Source of the DNA: Kitasatospora albolonga
Lineage (GTDB): Bacteria; Actinomycetota; Actinomycetes; Streptomycetales; Streptomycetaceae
Length of the DNA: 64,000 bases
Direction: 5' to 3'
NCBI GenBank assembly: GCA_002082585.1
Contig: CP020563.1
Location: 7,806,001-7,870,000 of the forward strand
Shown here: positions 34,710-42,442 of the stretch, one piece after another
Position numbering within the stretch: position 1 is the first letter of the stretch
Layout of the letters: each line of letters begins with the position of its first letter
The notes under the pieces: generated by a model
What the model saw: the letters and a program-made list of their open reading frames with translations, nothing else
Databases searched by the model: none
What the model was told of the DNA's origin: nothing
Position numbers and translations under genes: made by a program

Positions 34710-36100
34710 CCGGCCGCACGGTGAAAGGCGGCGGGGACGACGGCCGTGTGGTGGACAGCGGCGCGGTCGGTGATCGTACGGTGGACGGCGGCGCGGCGAC
34801 CGGCCGTACGGCCAACGACCTGATAGGCAACGGCCTTGCGGTCAGCAGCCTTGTGGCGAAAGGCGGCCAGGCCGACGGCCTTACGGTGGATGGCGACGCG
34901 GTTGACGGTACGGCGGAGGGCTGCGCGGTTGACAGCCGTACGGCGAAGAGCGGCTCGCTCAACGGTCGTACGGCGGAGGGCGGCGTGCTCAACCGCCGTG
35001 CCGTGCCACGGCGGTTGCCCGTGGTGCCGGTCTGTCTGACGGTGGCGGCGGTGGTGAGCGCGGTGTGCGCCCTCAGCCTCGGTACGCCGTACGTCCCGCC
35101 CGCCCGGCTCCTCGCCACCCTGGGGTCCGACGGCCTCGCCGGGCTCGTCGTCACCGAACTGCGGCTTCCCCGCATGGTGTTGGCGCTGGTCGCCGGTGCC
35201 TGCCTGGGCGCCGCCGGACTGGTGCTCCAGGAGGCGCTGCGCAATCCGCTCGCCGTTCCGGAGATGCTCGGCGTCTCCTCCGGGGCCGCGCTGGGCGTGG
35301 CGGCACCGCTGGTGCTCGCCCTCTCCGTACCGCTCGGGCTCCAGCCCTTCCTGGCCCTGGCCGGGGCCGCGTTCGGCGGGCTGCTCACCCTCGTCGCCGC
35401 CGGGTTCGGGCGCAGCCCGTCGTCCGTGCTGCTGACCGGAGCCGCCGTCGCCGCCGCGCTCCAGGCCGGACTGCTGGTGCTCATGGTGATGGCCGACCAG
35501 CTCGACCTCCAGCTCATCTACCGCTATCTGCTGGGCAGTCTCTCCGCCCGGACCTGGGACGACGTCACCGGGCTGCTGCCCTGGCTGGCCGTCGCCGTAC
35601 CGGCGCTCGTGCTCTGTGTACCGGTGCTCGGCGTGCTGCGGCTCGGTGACGACGACGCCCGCGCGCTCGGCGTACGCGTCGAACGCGCGCGGGTCGCCGC
35701 GCTGGGCATCGCGGTCGTGCTGATCGCCCCCGTGGTGGCGGTCTGCGGCCCGGTGGCCTGGGTCGGCTTCCTCGCGCCCCACCTCGCCCGGCGGCTGAAG
35801 CCGGACGGCGGGGCGGCGGGCTGGCTCGTCCGGTCCGCGCTGTGCGGGGCGGTCGTGGTGCTCTGCGCGGACCAGCCCGCACGGCTGGCGCTCGCACCGG
35901 TCGAGACGCCCGTCGGCGCGTGGACGGCCCTGGTCGGGGTGCCGGTCGGGGTGGTGCTGCTGAAGCGGGGGCGGCGGCTCGCGGCGGGCCGGGGGCCGGT
36001 CCGGGGCGACCTGCCGGTCCAGGGCGGTCCGGACGGCCGGGGTGCCGGGGGCCGTGCAGCGGACGCGTCCGTGCCCCTCCTGCGGAAGGCGGAGCGATGA
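34706..36100 (+). CDS. FecCD-family ABC permease with N-terminal decapeptide repeats
   Basis: A 464-residue permease from GTG 34706, overlapping the lipoprotein stop. The core (about 105-430) is a BtuC-like domain: LRLPRMVLALVAGACLGAAG, QEALRNPLAVPEMLGVSSGA and VAWVGFLAPHLARRL. The first 100 residues are a hydrophilic region of ten-residue repeats (VDGGAATGRT-like) with no family match. A shorter start further in, closer to VPRRLPVVPVCL, is possible, but no good ribosome site was seen. The tail (432-464) is disordered. It pairs with the next permease to form the membrane channel. Confidence 0.88.
   Translation: MTGRTVKGGGDDGRVVDSGAVGDRTVDGGAATGRTANDLIGNGLAVSSLVAKGGQADGLTVDGDAVDGTAEGCAVDSRTAKSGSLNGRTAEGGVLNRRAVPRRLPVVPVCLTVAAVVSAVCALSLGTPYVPPARLLATLGSDGLAGLVVTELRLPRMVLALVAGACLGAAGLVLQEALRNPLAVPEMLGVSSGAALGVAAPLVLALSVPLGLQPFLALAGAAFGGLLTLVAAGFGRSPSSVLLTGAAVAAALQAGLLVLMVMADQLDLQLIYRYLLGSLSARTWDDVTGLLPWLAVAVPALVLCVPVLGVLRLGDDDARALGVRVERARVAALGIAVVLIAPVVAVCGPVAWVGFLAPHLARRLKPDGGAAGWLVRSALCGAVVVLCADQPARLALAPVETPVGAWTALVGVPVGVVLLKRGRRLAAGRGPVRGDLPVQGGPDGRGAGGRAADASVPLLRKAER
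34751..35005 (+). repeat. 30-bp in-frame repeat array at 5' end of permease gene
   Basis: Imperfect units of 30 bases, most ending in gtacg or tacggcg, start at 34751, 34781, 34811, 34841 (longer, 45 bases), 34886, 34916, 34946 and 34976. They encode decapeptides such as VDSGAVGDRT, VDGGAATGRT and VDGDAVDGTA. Reading-frame preservation suggests slippage or recombination tolerated by the protein. Confidence 0.8.
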
Positions 36101-37155
36101 GCGTCCTGGAGACCGCGCCCGGACCGGCCCGGCGGGCGTGGCACAGCTCCCCGGCCGTCCGGCTGGGTGCCCTGGGGGTGCTCGTGTGTGCCGTCGCCTG
36201 CGCGGACCTGTTCGCCGGGCGGGGGGTCACGGGCGACGGCGTACGGGCCGTCCTCCTCGGCGGCGGCGATCCCATGGCCGAACACATCGTCCTCCAACTC
36301 CGGCTGCCCCGGCTGCTGGTGGCACTGGTCGCCGGGGCGAGCCTGGGCGTCGCCGGGCTCGTACTCCAGTCGGCCCTGCGCAATCCGCTGGCCGGGCCCG
36401 AGGTCACCGGGGTCACCCCCGGCGCGGTCCTCGGTGCGGTCGCCGCCACCGGCCTCGGCCTGGCCGGCTGGGACTCCCCGGCAGCGGTCGTCGTGGCGGC
36501 CTGCCTCGGCGGGTTCGCGGGCGCCGGTCTGCTGTGGCTGCTCGCGGGGCGGGAGAAGGGCGACCCGGAGCAGACCGCCGTCTACGGAGTGCTGGTCTCG
36601 GCGGTCCTCGCCGGTCTCACCGCCGTCGTCCTCCTGGTGGCCCCGGGCGAACTCGGCAGCGTCGTCCAGTGGTTGATCGGCTCCACCGAGGGGCGGGTCT
36701 GGCAGCACTGGCACCTGCTGTGGCCATGGGCGGCGGTGTGGGGAGCCGCCGCCTGGCTGCTGGCCGCGCCGCTGACCCTGCTGCGCTGCGGTGACGAACA
36801 GGCGTCCGCCGCCGGTCTGGACCCGGGACGGGGCCGCGCCGCCGCGCTCGTGTGCGCGGTGGCCCTGACGGCTGGTGCGGTCTCGGCCGTGGGTGCCCTG
36901 GGGTTCGTCGGCCTGCTGGTGCCGCATCTGGCGCTGGCCGTCTTCGGCGCCGACCTGCGCATCACCCTGCCCGGCGCCGCGCTGCTGGGCGCCGCGGTGG
37001 TCTGCGGGGCGGACGCGGCGGCCCAACTGCTCTCCCGGCTGCTGGCCACGGCGCTCGACGCCGACCGGCTGACCCTGCCGGTCGGGGCGCTCACCACCTT
37101 CGTCGGGGCGGGGCTGCTGCTCGTCGTGGCGCGGCGAAGGGCGGACGAACGATGA
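36097..37155 (+). CDS. FecCD-family ABC permease, second subunit
   Basis: A 352-residue permease from ATG 36097, overlapping the previous stop (ATGA). The family motifs are LRLPRLLVALVAGASLGVAG, QSALRNPLAGPEVTGVTPGA and LGFVGLLVPHLALAV. Nine to ten helices are expected. Together with the preceding subunit it gives a heterodimeric metallophore channel, unlike the fused permease of the iron system at 22769-24925. The two systems are therefore separately evolved. Confidence 0.92.
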   Translation: MSVLETAPGPARRAWHSSPAVRLGALGVLVCAVACADLFAGRGVTGDGVRAVLLGGGDPMAEHIVLQLRLPRLLVALVAGASLGVAGLVLQSALRNPLAGPEVTGVTPGAVLGAVAATGLGLAGWDSPAAVVVAACLGGFAGAGLLWLLAGREKGDPEQTAVYGVLVSAVLAGLTAVVLLVAPGELGSVVQWLIGSTEGRVWQHWHLLWPWAAVWGAAAWLLAAPLTLLRCGDEQASAAGLDPGRGRAAALVCAVALTAGAVSAVGALGFVGLLVPHLALAVFGADLRITLPGAALLGAAVVCGADAAAQLLSRLLATALDADRLTLPVGALTTFVGAGLLLVVARRRADER

Positions 37156-38081
37156 CAGAGAGGGGGCCGGACATGGCCGCACGTACGGGAGACACCACGA
37201 CGGACGGGAGGAGCGGTACGGCGGCTCCACCGGACGGGAGCGCCCGGACCGCAGGAGCACCCGCCGCGGTCCGGGCGGAACGGCTCGGCTTCGGCTATCC
37301 GGGGCGCGAGGTGCTGCGCGGCATCGACCTGAGCATCGGCGCGGGCGAACTCGTCGCCCTCATCGGACTGAACGGCTGCGGCAAGAGCACCTTCCTCAAG
37401 CTCGCCGCCGGACTGCTCGCGCCGAGCGGGGGCCGGGTGCTGCTCGACGGGGACGACGCGGCCCGCCTGCCCAGACGCGCCGCCGCCCGCCGCGTCGCGC
37501 TGCTCCACCAGTCGGCGCCCGCCGTACCGGCCCTGACCGTACGGCAGTTGGTGCGGCAGGGCCGGTACGCCACCCGGGGCCCGCTCGGGATGCTGCGGGA
37601 CGGCGACGACGAGGTGGTGGCCCGGGCGCTCGCGGACGTCGGCGTCACCGGCTGGGCGGACCGCCCGGTGGACGCGCTGTCGGGCGGTGAGCGCCAACGG
37701 GTGCGCCTCGCGATGGCGTTGGCGCAGGACGCCCCGCTCCTCTTCCTGGACGAGCCCACCACCTATCTCGATCTGCGGCACCAGCTGGAGGTGCTCCAGA
37801 CCGTCGTACGGCTGCGCGCCGAGCGGCGGCTCACGGTGGTGATGGTGCTCCACGACCTCAACCACGCGGCGCGGTTCGCCGACCGGATCGTCGCGCTGCG
37901 CGAGGGCCGCATCGCCGCCGACGGGCCTCCCGGGGAGGTGGTCACCGAGCGGCTGCTCGCCGAAGTCCTCGGCGTACGGGGGCGGGTGGGGGCCGACGCC
38001 GAGGGCGGCTGGCCCGTCTGTTACCCAGATCACCCTCTCGACCCGCTCCAGCTCTTGCGGAATGAAAATCATATTCATTAG
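37152..38081 (+). CDS. metallophore ABC transporter ATPase; 3' end forms a Zur box
   Basis: A 309-residue FecE-like ATPase from ATG 37152 (ATGA overlap). Walker A is IGLNGCGKST, Q-loop LLHQSAP, signature LSGGERQR, Walker B PLLFLDEPTTYLDLRHQ, H-loop VLHDLNHAA. The last residues NENHIH are encoded by aatgaaaatcatattcat, the operator described separately. The C-terminal histidines may thus be a by-product of operator sequence. Last gene of the importer unit. Confidence 0.93.
   Translation: MTERGPDMAARTGDTTTDGRSGTAAPPDGSARTAGAPAAVRAERLGFGYPGREVLRGIDLSIGAGELVALIGLNGCGKSTFLKLAAGLLAPSGGRVLLDGDDAARLPRRAAARRVALLHQSAPAVPALTVRQLVRQGRYATRGPLGMLRDGDDEVVARALADVGVTGWADRPVDALSGGERQRVRLAMALAQDAPLLFLDEPTTYLDLRHQLEVLQTVVRLRAERRLTVVMVLHDLNHAARFADRIVALREGRIAADGPPGEVVTERLLAEVLGVRGRVGADAEGGWPVCYPDHPLDPLQLLRNENHIH
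38061..38079 (+). promoter_or_regulatory. Zur box-like operator for the RiPP operon, inside the ATPase 3' end
   Basis: The 19-mer aatgaaaatcatattcatt contains the dyad TGAAAAT-C-ATATTCA (38063-38077), six of seven pairs matching, extended by AA/TT. This is the best Zur-type palindrome in the window. It covers the last six sense codons of the ATPase gene and the first base of its stop, and lies 68 bases before the peptide start. It would control the peptide gene and the downstream enzymes separately from the importer. Confidence 0.85.
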
Positions 38082-38146
38082 TGTCTGTAGTGCGGCACCG
38101 AACGGCGCCGCACCCACCCATCCGATCCGAATGGAGGCTTCAACTC

Positions 38147-38281
38147 ATGGAGCACAACAAGGTGTTCAGCCCGATCGCCGACCAGGGCCAGCTCGCCCAC
38201 CTCTCCGCCACCCACTCGAACGCCCTCGTCGAGAACCCCTTCGACGACGCCGTCGAGGCCGACACCGCGGACGAGAAGTAA
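38147..38281 (+). CDS. 44-residue RiPP precursor peptide candidate
   Basis: ATG 38147 follows a good GGAGG at 38133-38137. The peptide is N-terminally MEHNKVFSPIADQGQLAHLS and continues ATHSNALVENPF, then an acidic tail DDAVEADTADEK. It has no cysteine; possible heterocyclised residues are Ser8, Ser20, Thr22, Ser24 and Thr40. The stretch HLSATHS alternates Ser/Thr with His18 and His23, a plausible metal-binding core once oxazole rings form. There is no Cys for thiazoles and no signal peptide. It is the first gene after a Zur-like box and immediately before RRE/E1-like, YcaO and SagB genes. Which part is leader, core or follower is unknown. No known precursor family was recognised. Confidence 0.82.
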   Translation: MEHNKVFSPIADQGQLAHLSATHSNALVENPFDDAVEADTADEK

Positions 38282-38287
38282 GCGGCA

Positions 38288-38356
38288 CCTGCCGCTGAGG
38301 CAGGCTCCCGCTCCTCGCGCGGCGGGCCCGTCCGGGTGAACCCCCGGGCGGGCCCG
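38288..38356 (+). terminator. hairpins between precursor gene and E1-like gene (attenuator candidate)
   Basis: First a small hairpin (38288-38293 with 38299-38304), then a 14-bp stem at 38323-38336 and 38343-38356 with a 6-base loop and one G-U pair. No long T-run follows, so read-through is likely. In other RiPP operons a hairpin after the precursor gene makes the peptide more abundant than the enzymes; the same is inferred here. Confidence 0.75.
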
Positions 38357-38407
38357 TCCCGTTCGCACCGCACGACCCCTCCCGTACCGAGCCCCTCGGA
38401 GGCCCCT

Positions 38408-39253
38408 GTGAACCGCAGCCGACTCGCCCCCGGCGCCGGGATCGTCACCGTCCCCGGTGACCGGCCCGTACTCCGCACCTCCGAAGGGGAGTTCCTGCGG
38501 ATCGACACCGGCCGCGCCGACCCCGGGGAACTGGTGGACCGGCTGACAGCGGGGGAGGGGGAGCGGCCGCACTCCGATGAACTCGACCGTCTGATAGCGG
38601 CGTTCGAGGAGGCCGGACACGCGGTGACCGGTCCCCGCCGCCCGCCGCTCACCGGGCGGGCGGTCCACCTCCTGGGCGACCCCGTGCTCACCGGACCGCT
38701 GTCCCGGTCCGCCGCGGCGGAAGGAGCCGAGGTCCACCCCGCCACCGCCGATGACGTGGCCCGGCTCGCGGGGAAGCGGAACACCGCCGTGGTCTGGTGC
38801 CTCGACTCGCCCGTCCCCGAAGGGCTGTGGACCGCCGCCGACCGGTTGCCCGCACGGCACACCGCCTGGCTGCGCTGCCACCGCGAAGGCGCCCACACCT
38901 GGATCGAACCCCTCGCCTCGGCCCCGGGCGACATCACCTCCGCCCACGTACGCCTCCGCAGACTCGCGGCGACCGCCGCCCACCGCGAACTCGCCGCCTA
39001 CTGGGCCGGCCACCGCACCCCCGACACCGGCCCGCACCCCACCGAGGCATCCGCCGCCCTGATCGCCGCGCTGCTCACCGCCGACCTGATCGCCTGGGCG
39101 AACGGCGAACCGCCCCGGGGCGCCACCGCCCTCCCCGCCCGCCGCCGACTGCGCCGGGTCGACCTGCGCGACCTGACCGTCACCGAACACCCCGTCCTCC
39201 CCGTACCGGAGGTCGCCCCGCTGCCCCTCCCCGTAACCCGGGCGAAGGCATGA
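38408..39253 (+). CDS. RRE/E1-like partner protein of a YcaO cyclodehydratase (TOMM C protein)
   Basis: A 281-residue protein from GTG 38408 with GGAGG 7 bases upstream. Residues 1-75 look like a RiPP recognition element (winged helix: PGAGIVTVPGDRPVLRTSEG, then DELDRLIAAFEEAGHAV). Residues 85-260 look like a reduced E1/ThiF-like domain (RAVHLLGDPVLTGPLSR; TWIEPLASAPGDITSAHVRL). In known TOMM C proteins the segment after GP-x-V holds a CxxC pair for structural zinc; here that stretch has no cysteine. The only cysteines are 131 and 157. It should bind the precursor and present it to YcaO. Its stop overlaps the next start (ATGA). Confidence 0.78.
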   Translation: MNRSRLAPGAGIVTVPGDRPVLRTSEGEFLRIDTGRADPGELVDRLTAGEGERPHSDELDRLIAAFEEAGHAVTGPRRPPLTGRAVHLLGDPVLTGPLSRSAAAEGAEVHPATADDVARLAGKRNTAVVWCLDSPVPEGLWTAADRLPARHTAWLRCHREGAHTWIEPLASAPGDITSAHVRLRRLAATAAHRELAAYWAGHRTPDTGPHPTEASAALIAALLTADLIAWANGEPPRGATALPARRRLRRVDLRDLTVTEHPVLPVPEVAPLPLPVTRAKA

Positions 39254-41064
39254 ACGCCGCTCCGCGCGAGGACGAGCGCGTCACCGCCGCTTCCCGCGAG
39301 GGTGAGCGCGTTACGGCTGCTCCTCGTGACGGTGAGCGCGTCACCACCGTTCCCCTTGACGGCAAGCGCGTGACCACCGCCGAGCGTACGCCCGACGGCA
39401 CGAGCACCGCCCGGCGAGCAGATGGGCGCGGTGCGACCGGTGCCCCGGACGCATCCGCGCACCCCGCACCCACCCACCACACGGCCCGAGGCATGAACAC
39501 CGCCCTCCGGGCCGGTACGCCAGCGAGCCCCGCCACCGTGCGCATCCCCGCCCCCGACGGCACCCCGCTCGCCACCGACCTCTGCCTCCCGGACACGCCG
39601 GGCCCCCATCCCGCCGTGGTGATCCGGACCCCCTACGGCCGCACCGCCCACCGCGCCGAGCTGCGCGGCTGGGCGGCCCACGGGTTCGCCGCCCTGGCCC
39701 AGGACGTACGCGGACGGCACGGCTCACCCGGCCTCTGGCACCCCTACCTGGACCACGAGGAGGGCGATGGCGCCGCGACCGTCGCCTGGGTGCGCGCGCA
39801 GGCGTGGAGCGTCGGCCGGGTCGTCGCCGTCGGCTCCTCCTACGCTGCCCACTGCGCCCTCGTCACCGCGCTCGGCGCCCCCGGCGACGGTCGGCCGGAC
39901 GCCGTCATCGCCGCCGTCCCCGCCCTCGGCCTCGCCGAGACCGCACGGGAACCGGCAGGGCCCGAACGGCTGTGGGCCCGGGCCGGCTGGTGGGCCGCGC
40001 ACGGCGACCGCCCCGACTCCGCGCCGGACGCGCTGGACCGTGCCCTCGCCGACGACCCCGGACTCCTGGAGCACCTCCCGGTCACCCGGCTGGCCGACCG
40101 CCTGGGCCGTGAACTGCCCTCCTGGCCCGGCCTCTGGGACGACTGCCGACGCGGCCGGACCGTTCTGCGGGGCTCCGCCGCCCGCCTGCCGCTCCTCGCC
40201 GTCGGCGGCACCCGCGACCCCTTCGCCGAGGACACCGTGGCGCTCTGGCGCGGCTGGGGCGGCCCCGCCCGTCTGCTGCTCGGCCCGTGGGGCCACCGCC
40301 TCACCGCCGACCGGCCGCTGCTCCCGCCCGATCGTGTCAACCTGGGTGCGCTGTACGTACGGTGGGCCCGCGCCGCCCTCGCCGGACGCCTGGAGCCCGA
40401 GCGGCGCGGGGTCATCACCCTGGGTGGCAGCGGCCGTTGGCACCGCGTCCAGGCGGACGGCACCCGCCGGGCGGAGGGCGCTTCGGCCCGGACCGCCACC
40501 TGGGCCTTCGACGCCCCCAACGGTCTGCGGCTGCTGCACGGCGGGGAGTTCACCGCCGACCCGGCCCGTCCGGTCCGCTCCGACGACCTGACCGTCCCGG
40601 CCCCGGCCGACGGCACCCCCGCCGACCGCTGCCTCCTCCTCTCCCCGCCCCTGCCCCGCCCGCTCGACCTGGCCGGACCCGCCACCGCCCGGTTCCACGC
40701 CACCGCCGACACTCCCGCCGCCGACTGGGCCGTCCGCCTCACCGCGCTCGACCCGGCCGGCCGCGCGGAGCCCCTCGCGTTCGGCATCGTCCGGCGTTCC
40801 GGCCCGCCGGGGGAGGCCGCGGAGATCACCGTGCCGCTCGGCACCCTGGGCCGCCGCCTGCCCGCCGGAACCCGGCTGCGCACGGAGATCGCCGGACACC
40901 ACTTCCCCGCCCACGCCCGCAACCCGCACACCGGGGAGAACCCGGTGACCGCCACCCGCCTCGCCCCGTCCCGCCGCGCCGTCACGGCCCGCGGCGGCGC
41001 CCTGCACCTGACCGCCGTCGCCCGGCGTCGCTACGTCGAGCCCGTACCGGAGATATGCCGTTGA
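39250..41064 (+). CDS. CocE/NonD (S15-type) hydrolase in RiPP operon
   Basis: A 604-residue alpha/beta hydrolase. The N-terminal 45 residues are a repeat region; the catalytic domain starts near residue 95. Motifs are RTPYGR, QDVRGRHGS, nucleophile elbow GSSYAAH (Ser197), LAVGGTRDPFAEDT (Asp) and LLGPWGHRL (His). The C-terminal jelly-roll domain (about 400-600) is typical of X-prolyl dipeptidyl peptidases and cocaine esterase. No signal peptide. Position between E1-like and YcaO genes with ATGA overlaps suggests a tailoring or leader/follower-removing role. An internal ATG at 39493 is a possible alternative start. Confidence 0.87.
   Translation: MNAAPREDERVTAASREGERVTAAPRDGERVTTVPLDGKRVTTAERTPDGTSTARRADGRGATGAPDASAHPAPTHHTARGMNTALRAGTPASPATVRIPAPDGTPLATDLCLPDTPGPHPAVVIRTPYGRTAHRAELRGWAAHGFAALAQDVRGRHGSPGLWHPYLDHEEGDGAATVAWVRAQAWSVGRVVAVGSSYAAHCALVTALGAPGDGRPDAVIAAVPALGLAETAREPAGPERLWARAGWWAAHGDRPDSAPDALDRALADDPGLLEHLPVTRLADRLGRELPSWPGLWDDCRRGRTVLRGSAARLPLLAVGGTRDPFAEDTVALWRGWGGPARLLLGPWGHRLTADRPLLPPDRVNLGALYVRWARAALAGRLEPERRGVITLGGSGRWHRVQADGTRRAEGASARTATWAFDAPNGLRLLHGGEFTADPARPVRSDDLTVPAPADGTPADRCLLLSPPLPRPLDLAGPATARFHATADTPAADWAVRLTALDPAGRAEPLAFGIVRRSGPPGEAAEITVPLGTLGRRLPAGTRLRTEIAGHHFPAHARNPHTGENPVTATRLAPSRRAVTARGGALHLTAVARRRYVEPVPEICR
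39265..39384 (+). repeat. four in-frame 30-bp repeats at 5' end of hydrolase gene
   Basis: Units at 39265-39294, 39295-39324, 39325-39354 and 39355-39384 encode REDERVTAAS, REGERVTAAP, RDGERVTTVP and LDGKRVTTAE. The repeat precedes the conserved domain and is probably disordered. Confidence 0.85.
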
Positions 41065-42428
41065 CCAGCCCCCTGCCCATCGAAGCCCTGGTCGACCCCG
41101 TCTGCGGGGTGATCCGAGGAGTCGCCCCCGTCGAGCACCCCGCCGGGGCGCCGCCCCGCTACACCGCGATGACCGCCGAGGTCGCCGACGCCCGCCGCCT
41201 CGGCGCCTGGCCCGCCGACCGGGTCTCGCTCGGCACCACCTTCGGCGACCCCGCGGGCGCCTGGATCGCCGCCGTCGCCGAGGCCGTGGAGCGCTACTGC
41301 GGCAACCGCGTCCCCCCGCCGGGCCACCCGGGCGCACCCCGGCACGCCACGGCCGCCGAACTGGAGGCCGAGGGACTGCGGTTGTACGGGCCCGGGGCGC
41401 TGCCCTCGTACGCCTCCTGGCAGCACGAGCGCCCCCGCTTCCCGTACACCGGACTCGCTCCCGACACCCCGGCCCTGTGGACACCGGGCACCGAGAACGG
41501 GGAGCCCTGCTGGGCTCCCGTATCCCTCACCCACCTCAACTGGCGCCAGGGCGAACTGCGTTCGCTGCCGCGCACCCACCACCTCAACTACGCGGGCATA
41601 GCCACCGGCCAGGGCTTCGACGACGCCGTGGAGCGGGGGCTGCTCGAAGTCGTGGAGCGCGACGCCCTGGAGCTCTGGTGGCACCTGGACGGCCCCACCC
41701 GGGGCATCGACCCGGCGAGCGTTCCCGGCCTCACCGAGGACCTGGCCGGAGCCGAACTCGACGTCCACATCGTGGAGATGCCCTCCGAGTTCGCCCCCTG
41801 CATGGCCGCCCTGGTCCACGACTCCCGGCGCGGCATCCATGCCGCCGGGTTCGCCTGCCGCTACGACCCGGCGGAGGCGGCCCGCAAGGCGGTCCTGGAG
41901 GCCGTGCACACCTGGGTGTTCACCCAGGGCGCGGTGGACGCCGACGGCTGGGTCCACCGCTCCGTCGAGGCCGGTCTCTTCGCCCGGGGCCTCTACCTGG
42001 ACCACCGGGCCGACCGGCGCTATCTCGACGACTGCGGACCGCAGTTCGCGGCCGTGCGGGACCTCGGCGCCCATGTGCAGGTCTGGCTCGACGACCGGAT
42101 GGCACCGCTGGCCCGCCGCTTCACCGAACCGGCCGCCGGTGTCGTCCCCGTCACCGAGGCCGCCCCCGGCAGCCGGTCCGCCCTCGACGCGGCGCTCGCC
42201 GCCGGGGGCCACCGCGTGATCACCGTGGACCTGACGACCGAGGACATCGCCGAGACCTCCCTGCGCGTCGCCCGCGTCCTGGTCTCCGGCCTCATCCCCA
42301 ACGCCCCCGCCGCCTTCGCCTACTTCGGCTGCCCGCGCTTCGCCGAAGCCGCGCTCGAACGGGGCTGGCGCACCCAACCCCCCACCGGACCGGCGGACTT
42401 CACCCTCGCACCGCCGCCGCACATGTGA
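41055..42428 (+). CDS. YcaO-family cyclodehydratase (TOMM D protein)
   Basis: A 457-residue YcaO enzyme from ATG 41055, overlapping the hydrolase by 10 bases. The ATP-binding motifs of YcaO are present: AVAEAVERYCGN (Glu76, Glu79), GIATGQGFDDAVERGLLEVV (181-200) and ERDALELWWH (201-210). YcaO enzymes use ATP to activate backbone amides so that Ser, Thr or Cys side chains cyclise into azolines; some make thioamides or amidines instead. With a separate RRE/E1-like partner and no TfuA, azoline formation is the most likely reaction. The C-terminus is proline-rich (LAPPPHM), similar in spirit to azoline-forming YcaOs. No zinc site seen. Confidence 0.93.
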   Translation: MPLTSPLPIEALVDPVCGVIRGVAPVEHPAGAPPRYTAMTAEVADARRLGAWPADRVSLGTTFGDPAGAWIAAVAEAVERYCGNRVPPPGHPGAPRHATAAELEAEGLRLYGPGALPSYASWQHERPRFPYTGLAPDTPALWTPGTENGEPCWAPVSLTHLNWRQGELRSLPRTHHLNYAGIATGQGFDDAVERGLLEVVERDALELWWHLDGPTRGIDPASVPGLTEDLAGAELDVHIVEMPSEFAPCMAALVHDSRRGIHAAGFACRYDPAEAARKAVLEAVHTWVFTQGAVDADGWVHRSVEAGLFARGLYLDHRADRRYLDDCGPQFAAVRDLGAHVQVWLDDRMAPLARRFTEPAAGVVPVTEAAPGSRSALDAALAAGGHRVITVDLTTEDIAETSLRVARVLVSGLIPNAPAAFAYFGCPRFAEAALERGWRTQPPTGPADFTLAPPPHM

Positions 42429-42442
42429 AGGAGCGCGCCCGT

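Noticed and set aside
34751..35005. CRISPR-like appearance of regular 30-bp units
   Set aside because: There are no spacers of unrelated sequence and the units are diverged, in frame and within a gene; no cas genes.
38081..38146. Longer form of the precursor peptide starting at 38081
   Set aside because: The start would sit at the stop codon of the ATPase gene without a ribosome site; ATG 38147 has GGAGG at the right distance.
38147..38281. Lanthipeptide or lasso peptide precursor
   Set aside because: No cysteine for lanthionine, no lanthipeptide synthetase, no lasso B/C proteins; the neighbours are YcaO, E1-like and SagB.
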